64,000 nt of DNA from Symbiodinium natans (lineage: Eukaryota > Sar > Dinophyceae > Suessiales > Symbiodiniaceae), in NCBI GenBank assembly GCA_905221605.1, contig CAJNDS010002484.1, positions 238,188 through 302,187 of the forward strand, written 5' to 3'. Numbering within the stretch: the stretch's first letter is position 1; each line of letters begins with the position of its first letter. Under the pieces are notes generated by a model. It saw nothing but the letters and a program-made list of their open reading frames with translations, searched no databases and had not been told where the DNA came from. Both the position numbers and the translations under genes were made by a program. Below, one piece after another: positions 53,326-63,895 of this stretch.

Positions 53326-56300
53326 ATGGTGCAGGGGAGCCCCAAAGACTACAGCACAGAACCCCTCAACCAGAGCCCAGAAGACTCAGACGTACCCTCC
53401 TTGTCCATCAAGTCATCAAGAGGGCCATTGAGAGTGAGTTTTCTTCCCATGCTCGCCACTTTCCTCCCTCCCAACCCCCCTCCCCCCCACCCCGCTGCCC
53501 ACGCCCTCCGAAACCACCTCCCACAGCAGGAAAATGCTAAATAGTCTCATTGAAAGGACGTGCGCTGCATCGCAGTGTGACATGCTGATGTGCTTTGTGT
53601 GTGCACATGCATTTCCCAGGTTGCGCGCGTGTTTTTGCAAGGGGCCCGCGAGCCGGCCACCCCCCACACCCGAAACCACGGCCCCGAACCGCGCAAAAGC
53701 ACCAAAAGACCCAAAGCCAACCAGTGCCGTCGTTCTAAGCCATGGAGTCGCCGTCATCGCGTGCGCCGTCACGTAAGCCATCGACGAGGAGTGGGGGGGA
53801 GTTTGGGGTTTGGGGGGTTTGGGGGGTTTGGGGGAGTTTCAAGGCTTGGGACGCTTTAGAGTCTTTAGAGGCTTGGGGTTCCAGGCTAAGTTGTAGCGGG
53901 TCTGGGCCACCCAACAGCATGCTATTGTTAGCCCGGTGAGTCTCCAACAGCTTTCCTTCTGAACAGGCGGTTGAGCTTCATGAGCTTCTTCGACATGTAC
54001 GTGGTTCCGGTGCATACGCTTTGGTTGATGACTCGCTTGCAGCCGCACGAGGAGCTGCTTGAGGAGGGCATGCTGGTGAAATTCATGGAGAATCTTGGAG
54101 AAGCACTCTTCATCTCTCATCAGTGGGCTGGCAAGGGCCACCCCGACCCCGACCTTCAGCAACTGAAAGTTCTCCAGGCTGCCCTGAAGAACTTGCTGTC
54201 AGGAGCAAGCTCTGTTTCGGTCAGCATGGTCATGGAGCTCCTGGCCGGCCAGCAGCACGGAATCTCCATGAAAGACAGGTTGAGTAGCAGCCTGTACCTG
54301 TGGTACGACTATTTCAGCTGTCCGCAGGCTAACGTCCAACATCGGCAGTCTGCCATCGATAGCATACCCTCCTACGTGGCTCGTTGTCAGATCTTTTGCA
54401 TCCTTTGTCCTCATGTTCGGCATGCACGTGACAACACGCTCCTCAGCAAACACACCTGGGCGGGTCGAGGCTGGCAGCGGAAAGTGCCTGCGGCCACAAG
54501 TAAGGCCAAGAAAGGTTGAGCCACATTTCAGGTAGACCGCAAGGACCGTTGCAGGAAAATTCTTGCTTCATGGGTTTAGGGTTTGGGTCTCCACCTTCAG
54601 CCAGGCTGGTGCAGGTTGGAAAGGGCTGCCCGCGAGCTGAGCCTGCATGCCGATGCCATCGCCACGGTGGAGATCCACAGCGCCACGCACCAGGTGATTG
54701 TTTCCGAAAATCGGCCGGGGGGGTCCCTTTAAGGATAATAAGGATAATTCTATATTCCATTTGGGGTATAAAAAGGGGCCTTATTTTAAGGGAAAAATGA
54801 CTCCAGGTCTTGTCGAACACCTTCGACTGGATCCGCAGCCCCGTGGGCGAGGGCCAGTTCACCGAGGAGACCGACCGCGTGCGCGTGGCGGAGGTGCTCC
54901 ACAAAATGGTCAGGGCGAAGCTGCGCCACTACTTCGCGCACCCTTTTTGGGAATTATTTATTATTTATTATTGTTTTTTTAAAATTCTGTTTATATTAAA
55001 TATAAAACCCAAGAGGATATTGAAAAAACATTGTTTTTGTTAAGGTTCTTAGGGGAGCATAGGCAGGAGGACCTGCACAACTACCGCGTGCTGCTCAACA
55101 TACAGAAGGTTCTCTTCAGGGGTCTTCCGGTCAAGGCCGTCGAGAGCTCCTCGCATGGCTTCTCTTCAGACGAGATCGATCCATCCAAGCACGCTCTCGC
55201 GGAGTTCTTGCACCAGAACTTCTTTTCCAGTGCCCTGGAGCGAAACGACCTGGGATGGACGCCACTGTGCTACGCAGCCCTGGGTGGTGACCCTCTCGTC
55301 ATGGCCGCCTTGCTCGAGCAGCGCGCGGATGTCAATGCGTGCATCGGGTGCCGAGATCCTGTCCTGCAGTTTGCGCAAGGCACCAGCATCCTGGACATGT
55401 GCGTTTGCTTGCAGCACAACCATGCGGTGCAGATGCTCATTGACTTTTCTGCGGACATTGAGCAGAAGGATGGGCTCAGAGCCACGGCAGCTCATTGGGC
55501 CTGTGTGGGCAACAATCTCGAAGGCTGGCTGCCGTAATGAGGAGCCTACTGGGGCTCCTACACTCAGCCCCCCGCCGCCCTGAACCCGCACTTGGGATTC
55601 TCATGCTACAAGCAGCGTTAGCAGCATGGCAACTGTACTTACAACCCTCAGCAAGGTACAGCACATGCAAAAACAGCTTCACTTATGATGAGCCGTTAGT
55701 TGCAGTGATTATGTTTTGGGCGTCGCGGGCCAACATCGCAAGTTGAGACCCTCAGCCCACAAGCCTAAACCATCCTCAGCCCCAAAACCCCAGGAGATCC
55801 TAATCCAAATCCTAAACCCGAAGCCCTGGGCCCTAAGCCCCCTAAGCCCTGAGCCCTAAACCCTAAGCATCCCTAAACCGGAAACCCTAAACATCCCTAA
55901 GCCGTAAACCCTAAATCCTAAACCCTAGAGCCCTAAAACCCTGAAACCCTAAAACCCTAAACCCCTAAAACCCTAAACCCCTAAAGCCCTAAAACCCTAA
56001 AACCCTAAAACCCTAAACCCTAAAACTCTATACCCCTAAAACCCTAAATCCTAATCCCTAGAACCCTAAAACCCTGAAACCCTAAAACCCTAAAACCCTA
56101 AAACCCTAACACCCTAACACCCTAAAACCCTAAAACCCTGAAACCCTAAAACCCTAAAACCCTAAACCCAAAACCCCAAAACCCCTCGAATCCCCCTGCA
56201 AAGGGCTCCGGCAGCTGATGGCGGCCGGCTGCAGCTTGGAGCACCGCGCGCTGTTTGGCGAGCTGCCCTTTGGGCTGGCTCCTTGGGTTGCTTTTTGTTT

Positions 56301-58861
56301 AGGGTTTAGGGTTTGGGGTTTAGGGTGTAGGGTTTGGGGTTTGGGGTTTAGGGTTTAGGGTTTGGGGTGTAGGGTTTAGGGTTGTGGGTTTAGGGTTTAG
56401 GGTTCAGGGTTCAGGGTTCAGGGCGGAGGGGGTTTAGGCCCCAATGCAGACGCGCGCCACGTACCACCGCAAAGTAACAGATGCCAGGCGCGGCCCGAGC
56501 TCCGAGTGGATGTGTCTGATGGTCTCATCTCTCCTCTCCGTTGTTCCCTCTTTATTTATGTATTCTATGTATGAACCTTGTCCTTTCGTCTCTGTTTCGG
56601 GTCTTATCCCACACATGCAAGAAGTAGCACATAGATCTACATTTGACGTGGTCAACGCGGACATGGCACGGGTCATTGCAAGCCCGTCCTTCGCGTCACG
56701 TAGAAGAAGCGGTCCTGGCATGCCTACCGGTGATACTACTCTAAACTCCTTTAAAGCAAAATAGGTCATGGGTGGTTGTCAAAACTATGATCCCTTTTGG
56801 GGTACCCAAAAAGGGACAACCACCCACATAGGTATCAGTCTCTCAACGACGCTTCAAAAGTGAGGAGGAGCCCCTGGTACCCCATCCTCCGAACTGTCAG
56901 CACACACTTTTGACGCGTGAAAGCACAAGGAGGCTCCAAGAGTCGCGATGCGTTGGGGAGAAACAGCTCTCTCACCGACTTCGTGGTCGCACTCCTGTGT
57001 CTCTAAGCCCCAAAGCCCAAGAAGGTAGCTTTGTAGGTGCTGCCGAAGTCCAGCAGGCTATGCTCAGTTTCTGCAGAGATGCATCACGGGTCGTCGGGCT
57101 TAGGGTTTTGGGGGGTTTGGGCGGGAGGGCGACGGGGGCCAGTCTTTCTTGTGTTGCTAGTGCGTCCGGGTGGGTGGGACGCCTGGGCTACGTTACAGGT
57201 CATCACGCCGGCGGTTTTTGGATGATGATATCTAAGCTTTTGTGAAAAAGCAAGTTGTCCGAGAGGGGACCCTAATTTTCAGAACAACCTCCATGCCAGC
57301 ATGGGGGCTTACGGTCATAAGGGACCCATACCAAAGACCCCCAAATAGTAGGATCCCCTTCTACCAAGGACCCAATGGGTACCGCCAATATCGTAAACCC
57401 CCTTATAGTAACACTCCTCAATAGGGATTATAGTACAACATCCCAACCAATATCGTAAACCCCCGAATGGGTTTGAGGTTGAGGCCTCTGGCTTCAAGGA
57501 AAGGGTTTAGGGTTTAGGGTTTAGGGTTTAGGGTTTAGGGTTTAGGGTTTAGGGTTTAGGGTTTAGGGTTTAGGGTTTGGGGTTTAGGGTTTAGGGTGGT
57601 TTAGGGTTTAGGGTTTAGGGCTAAGGCTTGATCAAGTACAGCCGAGGCTTGTGCCATGGGCAGCGTGAAGTGCATCAAGGAGCACGCTAAACCCTAAGCC
57701 CTCAGCCCTAAGCCCTGATCGCTAAACCCTAAACCCTGAACCCTAAACCCTAAACCCTAAACCCTAAACCCTAAACCCTAAACCCTAAACCCTAAACCCT
57801 AAACCCTAAAGTGCATTGTGTGTGTACATTTCCAGTATGTGGTCACACATGCTCCGGGGACTACATCTTCTCTTTTGACACCGAAAGATGCGTTCTTACA
57901 CACCGTGCATCTCTACACTGCAAGACTTCGCATTCAGTGACGGTGCTGTTTGAACCTGAACCACCTCAACCAAGTGGTATCTTTGCTTTATTTGCGTCGT
58001 GTACTTCATGCCATACCTCAGCAAGCCAAAGTAGAAAAGCTGCCAAACTACAAAGAATCCAAAGTCAACTTGGCTCAGAACAACATTTCCGAGAAGGTGG
58101 ACGACTCTGCATATAAACTCCCGGTCGAATTGACTTACGAAGGGCGGCCCAAAGCAACTTTTTCTGTCACCTAATGCCTGGTGTCATCCCCTCGCCTACC
58201 TTCAGAGCCACTGGTGTGGATCATCGGCGGAGGGAGGGGGGGGGGGGGGGGGGGGGGGGGGTATGAACGCGCAAAATTAGCGGTACTTTCTACAGTATTC
58301 TTCTCTCAAAAACTGGGTGCCCTGCTCTTTGGCGGAAGGAGTATCAAAAAGGGCCAAACTTGTGGAAAAGCAAACCGCCCTTTTCGGCTCGAGAGGGACG
58401 CGTTGCTTCTTCCACCACTGGCAACTAGCTGCTCAGAAGGGGCCCGTAAAAGCCCCAAACCAAACAGCAACCCTCCGGGAGAATCTCAGAGCATGCTTTG
58501 GGTTGAATCCTTTCGATGTTTCTTGTTTTGGTAGATTTTTTGGTTGTGGTTTGAAATCCTCAAGCCAAAGCCACCGAAACGAAAACCAAACACACAACTC
58601 AATGAAAAACGAAATTCAATGAAACAAAATGCCAAAAAACGAAAAACAGTAAAAGCAACCAAGACAAAAACGAGTTCTGAGATTCTCGCTGGGGATTTGT
58701 TTTTTGGTTTTTGGTTTTGGGCTGCTGGCAAATCCCCCGGTCGGCACCCCTGCAGGAAGCATCGGTTTTGGGATTTTGAAAGGCAGCGTGCTGATCGCTA
58801 TTTCCAGCGGTTCGGAGACTAGCGTCTGTCGCAGGGGCGGGGTGGTGACTAAATGTGTATG

Positions 58862-58898
<37 letters not shown>

Positions 58899-58914
58899 CG
58901 ATGTCCCGTGTGTT

Positions 58915-58950
<36 letters not shown>

Positions 58951-60133
58951 TGTGTGTCTGTGTGTCTGTGTGTCTGTGTGTCTGTGTGTCTGTGTGTCTG
59001 TGTGTCTGTGTGTCTGTGTGTCTGTGTGTCTGTGTGTCTGTGTGTCTGTGTGTCTGTGTGTCTGTGTGTCTGTGTGTCTGTGTGTCTGTGTGTCTGTGTG
59101 TCTGTGTGTCTGTGTGTCTGTGTGTCTGTGTGTCTGTGTGTCTGTGTGTCTGTGTGTCTGTGTGTGTGTCTGTGTGTCTGTGTGTCTGTGTGTCTGTGTG
59201 TCTGTGTGTCTGTGTGTCTGTGTGTCTGTGTGTCTGTGTGTCTGTGTGTCTGTGTGTCTGTGTGTCTGTGCTTCGCAGCACGGACGGCAGGGTTCATGCC
59301 CAACTTGGTTTAGGTCGAATGTCCTGCGCCCCAAGCGAAACCTGAGCCACCCTTGCTCGAATCATCGATGCCTCGCTGCACGCACAGGCCTGAGTCCCAC
59401 CCCATAACATTTCGATGTGGGGGGGAGCGGTCTGTCTGAGGCATTTTGCTCCCAGGGAGCCCGACATAGCCCGGCCCTGCAAGCACTCGCCCGTACTCTC
59501 GAACCCAGACTCCGGAGCCCGGACCTCAACGCCACGCGCAGGAGCTCCTTCCCTGCATGAGCCAGGAGGATGGGCTTGGGAGAGGGTTTGTAGGACAGAC
59601 CCACTGGTGCATGTGGACATGTGCGTACAAGCGCGTGCACGCGCGCTTCCGTGACGAAAGGGGGGGGGGGGCCCCCTTTTTTTAGTGGGAGTGTCGAGGA
59701 GCTCGCGGTCGGGCTACACTCGGCCATCCTCTACGGGCACGCCTCGGCAGAAGTGGTGGCCATTTTGGTCGAAGCCGGGTCGGACATCAATCAGCCAGCG
59801 CAGCCCAGCCTCTGGAGTCCTTTCGGCCTCGTGTGCGCGTTCCTTAGCCTGCGGCACCATTGGCGGCCCTCGGCCTTAAGCACGTATGCCAGCAACCTGG
59901 CAGGGGCCACGCCTTTGATGTGCAGCATCCTCAGCTGCTCTTTCGAAGCCGCGGCCGTTCTGATCTCAGCGGGTGCGAGCTTGGACCATTGCAATGTGAA
60001 AGGAAAGACTGTGATGGACCTTGTCACACACACGGCCGCCCCAGACTTTGTTTATAAAGCACTGAGCGGCTACCCTGCTGCCTGTGAAGCAGTGGTGGAG
60101 GAGTATAGTGAGAAGCTTTGGATCAGCATGTGA
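53326..60133 (+). CDS. [14 protein letters not shown] protein with ankyrin repeats (multi-exon gene)
   Basis: Large protein of a type abundant in dinoflagellates: an N-terminal region with FISHQWAG and HPDP, a WYDYFSCPQ segment and an [14 protein letters not shown] segment, then ankyrin repeats. Its biochemical role is unknown to me; ankyrin repeats indicate protein binding. Exons: a possible first exon 53326-53433 (ATG, Ser/Asp-rich, GTGAGT donor), 53967-54479, 54615-54693, 54807-54937, 55045-55523, 56204-56286, and a last exon from about 59686 to TGA at 60131-60133. Joins 54479/54615 (GA donor), 54693/54807 (GT), 54937/55045 (GC) and 55523/56204 (GC) keep frame and family continuity. Ankyrin units visible include [20 protein letters not shown] and, in the last exon, [20 protein letters not shown]. 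The join from 53433 to 53967 is out of phase, so an exon is missing or the first exon is separate. Between 56287 and 59686 further exons are likely; one candidate is 57640-57688. Confidence 0.75.
53967..54479 (+). CDS. FISHQWAG domain exon
   Basis: AG at 53965-53966, GA donor at 54480. Contains [76 protein letters not shown] and WAGRGWQ. Long uninterrupted coding exon, unlike most others in the window. Family function is not established. Confidence 0.85.
54615..54693 (+). CDS. FISHQWAG gene: exon with LERAARELS
   Basis: AG at 54613-54614, GT at 54694. Reads [20 protein letters not shown] then HSATHQ. With the preceding exon it restores [13 protein letters not shown], which is only in frame if the intron begins GA. 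Confidence 0.8.
54714..54802. repeat. Intronic repeat also present at 43183-43270
   Basis: Both copies share GGGTACC/GGGTCCC-TTTAAGG, TTCTATTTGGGGTA-like and GTACCCTATTTTGGGAAATGA-like parts, imperfectly. Confidence 0.5.
54807..54937 (+). CDS. FISHQWAG gene: exon with SPVGEG
   Basis: AG at 54805-54806, GC donor at 54938. Reads [20 protein letters not shown] then a basic helical stretch to KLRHYFA. The intron after it is strongly AT-rich (54945-55040). Confidence 0.8.
55045..55523 (+). CDS. FISHQWAG gene: first ankyrin exon
   Basis: AG at 55043-55044, GC donor at 55524. Reads [20 protein letters not shown], then FRGLPV, an acidic linker, and ankyrin repeats [31 protein letters not shown], and [20 protein letters not shown]. 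Confidence 0.85.
55905..56165. repeat. CCCTAAAA octamer-rich array
   Basis: About 30 units; most have four A (CCCTAAAA), some CCCTGAAA. Lies in the intron just upstream of the exon at 56204. Confidence 0.95.
56204..56286 (+). CDS. FISHQWAG gene: ankyrin exon
   Basis: AG at 56202-56203, GT at 56287. Reads [20 protein letters not shown] then PFGLAPW after completing Gly with the previous exon. TTTAGGG array follows at 56297-56422. Confidence 0.75.
56297..56422. repeat. Interstitial telomere-like array, TTTAGGG/TTTGGGG
   Basis: About 18 units with TTTGGGG and TGTAGGG variants. Confidence 0.95.
57506..57812. repeat. TTTAGGG array, spacer, CCCTAAA array
   Basis: TTTAGGG at 57506-57630, spacer 57631-57689, CCCTAAA at 57690-57812. 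The spacer reads [16 protein letters not shown], an ankyrin-like helix, although the flanking arrays are in the opposite order to other exons. Confidence 0.9.
57813..58174 (+). CDS. Coding-like segment, unknown
   Basis: Near 57990-58174 the plus strand reads [20 protein letters not shown] and continues as a plausible protein to TAA at 58172-58174. Another frame is open upstream of it. No domain recognised; it lies inside what should be an intron of the FISHQWAG gene. Confidence 0.3.
58230..58262. repeat. Poly-G tract
   Basis: More than 25 G residues in a row with few interruptions. Confidence 0.95.
58918..59271. repeat. (TGTGTGTC)n tandem octamer
   Basis: About 350 bp, more than 40 copies, one TG-only interruption at 59161. 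All Cys/Val/Ser/Leu or His/Thr/Asp/Gln frames across it are artefacts. Confidence 0.98.
59686..60133 (+). CDS. FISHQWAG gene: last exon with ankyrin repeats and stop
   Basis: After TTTTTTTAG reads [74 protein letters not shown] and ends [11 protein letters not shown] at 60131. Preceded by a G-run and a C-run. Several ankyrin units with the usual spacing of about 33 residues. Confidence 0.8.
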
Positions 60134-60483
60134 TGTCAACATGTTGACAAAGACAATTTCGTTGTCGATCTTTTATGAGTTTTCTAAGTATTTACATGTT
60201 CTAATGAGCAGCAAGCAATCTCCCTCTGACGTACAGACGTTGGGATGAGTGGCACGAGCATTTTGATGCTTCTTGCCGAGGGCAGCCTGCATTGGGTGGA
60301 GTTGATCGACTGCGTTTTTCCGGCCACGTAAGCGGCCCCATGCGCAGCTATGAATATCGTGAACTTCGCGAAGCGAGGTGATGCGTTCATTCCCAATGTT
60401 CCCAGACACTTCCAGCATTGACTTGCTGTACTTTCCAAGCCACTTTTACAAAGCTGTAGGCCTCTGCAGCCTCAAGTTTCTGA

Positions 60484-60655
60484 ACCAAACCCTAAACCCT
60501 AAACCCTAACCCTAAACCCTAAACCCTAAACCCTAAACCCTAAACCCTAAACCCTAAACCCTAAACCCTAAACCCTAACCCCGAACCCCTAAACCCTAAA
60601 CCCTAAACCCTAAACCCTAAACCCTAAACCGTAAACCCTAAACCGCAAGCCCTGA
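60484..60655. repeat. Interstitial telomere-like array, CCCTAAA
   Basis: About 24 units. Confidence 0.98.
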
Positions 60656-60692
60656 AGCTCTGAGCACTCGTGCCCCGAACATGCCTTGACAG

Positions 60693-60753
60693 ACGGTGGC
60701 GGCTGCACTGACGGCGTTGCGTGCTTTCAAGGAGGACTGGCGAGAGGCACGTG
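60693..60753 (+). CDS. Exon-like island, helical, unknown gene
   Basis: AG at 60691-60692, GC donor at 60754 (a GT at 60756 is possible). Reads TVAAALTALRAFKEDWREAR plus one base. Joins in phase to EAVRAQAARGLERRLDSLK at 61387. TTTAGGG follows at 60763. Confidence 0.55.
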
Positions 60754-60932
60754 GCGTAGGGTTTGTTTAGGGTTTAGGGTGTAGGGTTTAAGCCCCGAAA
60801 CCCTGACGCCCCAAACATAAACCTTGAACCCGGAGCCTTAACTCCTTCAGCACCAGAAGCCCTGAAACCTAGGTCTGGGTTTCTGGGGCCCTTCAGCCCT
60901 TAAACCCTGAACACCCGTCAAGGGGGCACAGG

Positions 60933-61350
60933 CCTAAACCCTAAACCCTAAACCCTAAACCCTAAACCCTAAACCCTAAACCCTAAACCCTAAACCCTAA
61001 ACCCTAAACCCTAAACCCTAAACCCAAAACCCTAAACCCTAAACCCTAACCCCTAAACCTAAACCCTAAACCCTAAACCCTAAACCCTAAACCCTAAACC
61101 CTAAACCCTAAACCCTAAACCCTAAACCCTAAACCCTAACCCCTAAGCCCTAAGCCCTAAACCCTAAACCCTAAACCCTAAACCCCAAACCCTAAGCCCT
61201 AAACCCTAAGCCCTTATAAGCCCTAAGCCCTAAACCCTAAACCCTAAACCCTAAACCCTAAACCCTAAACCCTAAACCCTAAGCGCTAAACCCTAAACCC
61301 TAAACCCTAACCCTAAACCCTAAACCCCAAACCCCAAACCCCAAACCCGA
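60933..61350. repeat. Long CCCTAAA array
   Basis: About 60 units with CCCTAAG and CCCCTAA variants; the longest array here. Confidence 0.98.
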
Positions 61351-61386
61351 ACCCTCAAATCCTGAACACCCTATACACGCCGGAAG

Positions 61387-61446
61387 CGGAGGCCGTGCGG
61401 GCCCAGGCGGCCCGCGGGCTGGAGAGGCGGCTGGACTCCCTGAAGT
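61387..61446 (+). CDS. Exon-like island, coiled coil, unknown gene
   Basis: AG at 61385-61386. Reads EAVRAQAARGLERRLDSLK. Donor uncertain (GT near 61463). Flanked by the long CCCTAAA array upstream and TTTAGGG (61464-61618) downstream. Confidence 0.55.
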
Positions 61447-61463
61447 GCCCTTTTGGGAATCGT

Positions 61464-61618
61464 GTAGGGTTTAGGGTTTAGGGTTTAGGGTTTAGGGTTT
61501 AGGGTTTAGGGTTTAGGGTTTAGGGTTTAGGGTTTAGGGTTTAGGGTTTAGGGTTTAGGGTTTAGGATTTAGGGTTTAGGGTTTAGGGTTTAGGGTTTTA
61601 GGTTTAGGGTTTCGGGTT
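61464..61618. repeat. Interstitial telomere-like array, TTTAGGG
   Basis: About 21 units. Confidence 0.98.
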
Positions 61619-62450
61619 GAGGGTTGTGGGTTTCTGTTGTGTTAGGAGCCATTGCCGCCCCAATACGTGAAGCACGAAGCTTCGCTCAGTTTCTGAATGA
61701 TGGTTTTTTTTGGGTGTGGTGTAGGGTTTGAGGTCTAACGTTTTTTCGGGATCTGCAGTTCAGTCCGGTAGCTTCTTTTAAAAGTGGCAGGGGGGGTCGA
61801 AATTCATCGCATCTAGCGTGAAATGGGAGGGGGGGGGGGGGGTGGGTGGTGATAGATGCGCGGGATTTTCGGAGAGCTCCGCGATCGCTCCATCTGCCGC
61901 AAAAAGCGGTATATTCGACAAGACGGCCTAGGCTTCTCAACAGCACATGCAGGGTTTCTGTGAGAGTTTGGCGTGGATCTTGAGGTCTTAACTCGCGGTC
62001 TGCATGAGCACGTGTCTGTACGTCTTTGTCTCAAGCGCGTGTTCTGGAGAGCTCCGCTGACCGGGATCACGATCTCCATGAGCGCATGCTGCTCCAAACA
62101 TGCCGTTCATACTCCTTTCTTCCCTCGATCGTGTGTTTTGGGAGCTCCTGAGGTCCAGATCGCGCTACCTCTAAGAGCGGACGTTTCCTCAACGTTGGGA
62201 TTGCGTGGGGATCTTGAGCTTTAGATCGCGGTCAGTGTGAGTGCGTGTTCGGTCTTCCTTAGCGCATTAGGCACAATCACCAGGGCGTGAATCTCGGCTA
62301 GCTTTCGTTGTCCTGGAACGCATTTTCTGTAGTGTCATATTGTGTAGTATGTATCTTGATCAAAAAACGAAGAAACTATGCATAAACATAGAGTGCAACT
62401 TAAAGTATAATACATAACATTTAGTATCTAAAACTAAATAAGTAACTAGG

Positions 62451-62491
<41 letters not shown>

Positions 62492-62580
62492 TGCTATATA
62501 TATATATATATAAACCTACTACAAAGAAGTAGTATTATGAAGGAGTAAATAGCCCAAGAAAGGTACGAGCTCCAAAAGAT
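61619..62580. other. No confident gene; (TA)n at 62455-62510
   Basis: Poly-G near 61829-61842 and an AT microsatellite. No coding family recognised. Confidence 0.5.
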
Positions 62581-62978
62581 GCCAATGGCACCACAGCGGG
62601 TAGCTCAGCCTTTGGCAGCAGCAGCTCTGCCGATTTTTTTTGCGAGCAAGATTCAGCATGTTGGGGTTTTGGGGTTTGGGGTTTAGGGTTTAGGGTTTAG
62701 GGTTTAGGGTTCAGGGCATTTTGGGGTTTGGTGGGGTTTCCGGGTTCGAAGTGTATGAGCTGCCCGAACCCAAACAGCTGGCCTCCAAAGAGTGCAGCGC
62801 CCGAATGCACTGTGAACGCCGAAACCTGAGCTCACCCTTGACCGCCCTCCAGCAAACCCCTCCAGAAAACCTCAGCCCAAGAGCCCAAAATCCTCGACCC
62901 CCCCCCTTCAAGCCCTAAACCCTAATCCTTAAGCCCAAAAACAGATCCTTATGCCCTGTGCAACAAACTTGCAGCCAA

Positions 62979-63050
62979 GCGCGAGCCAGTCTCGGATCCA
63001 CCCGGCGCGTCCTGCGGGACCGTGTGGCCGTGCTGGCGCTTCTGCTGCAG
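62979..63050 (+). CDS. Exon-like island, helical, unknown gene
   Basis: Reads ARASLGSTRRVLRDRVAVLA then LLLQ to a GC donor at 63051. The acceptor is either AG at 62978 or 62988. TTTAGGG follows at 63066-63110. Confidence 0.45.
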
Positions 63051-63296
63051 GCCTCTTCTTGGAGGTTTAGGGCGTTTAGGGTGTAGGGTTTAGGGTTTAG
63101 GGTTTAGGGTTGTGTGTGTGTGTGCGCGAGATCTTGTTGTGCTCTTGCAACCTAAGGGAGTGAGGTCCTTGGAGGACTTGCGGTGGGTGCAGTTCGGGTT
63201 TACGGCTCGAGGAAGTCCGGACGAACTCACGTCGGGCTTGGCTTCGGTTGGACTGGACCTGGGGCTCGGCTGGGACTGTGGCTTTAAAGTTTAAGG

Positions 63297-63488
63297 TTGG
63301 GATGTTCCCCCTTATACTAACAGACTATAACAGACTAACAGTCCTTAATCGTACTCCCTATAAAAATCCCTATTAAGGTTGGGATGTTCCCCCTTATACT
63401 AACAGGCTATAGCAGACTAACAGTCCTCAATCGTACTTTTTATTGTAATCCCGATGAAGGGCTGTTAGTATTGGGGGGAAGATCCCAA
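63297..63488. mobile_element. Two family A foldback elements in tandem, first truncated
   Basis: 63297-63377 lacks its right end; 63378-63488 is complete and ends GAAGATCCCAAG. Both begin TTGGGATGTTCCCCCTTATA. Confidence 0.8.
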
Positions 63489-63602
63489 GTTGAAGGTGTA
63501 AACCGTGTGCCGCCAGATGAAGTCTTCCGGCGCTTTGCCAATATGCTAGGCCAAGCAAAGTCTTACACTTGCGAAGTCTCGGGCTCTGAGCCCCCAACCC
63601 TA

Positions 63603-63785
63603 AAACCTAAACCCTAAACCCTAAACCCTAAACCCTAAACCCTAAACCCTAAACCCTAAACCCTAAACCCTAAACCCTCAACCCTAAACCCTAAACCCTA
63701 AACCCTAAACCCTAAACCCTAAACCCTAACCCTAAACCCGAAACCCTAAACCCGAAACGTTAAACCCTAAACCCTAAACCCCTAA
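63603..63785. repeat. Interstitial telomere-like array, CCCTAAA
   Basis: About 25 units with CCCGAAA variants near the end. Confidence 0.98.
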
Positions 63786-63832
63786 ATCTTCAACCCTAAG
63801 CCCCCCAAAGCCCACGGCCCACCTCCGCAAAG

Positions 63833-63895
63833 CCGGAAGAGGCCTTGGCCGACCTGCGGCTTGGCATGGAGACCAGGGGGGCGGAGGCGCTGAAA
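63833..63895 (+). CDS. Exon-like island, helical, unknown gene
   Basis: AG at 63831-63832. Reads PEEALADLRLGMETRGAEAL then K. Same flanks as other islands: CCCTAAA upstream, TTTAGGG (63899-63938) downstream. Probably the same gene as the islands at 60693 and 61387. Confidence 0.5.

Noticed and set aside
58599..59407. Frames of 150-234 codons rich in Cys/Val or His/Thr
   Set aside because: Translate the TGTGTGTC octamer on either strand.
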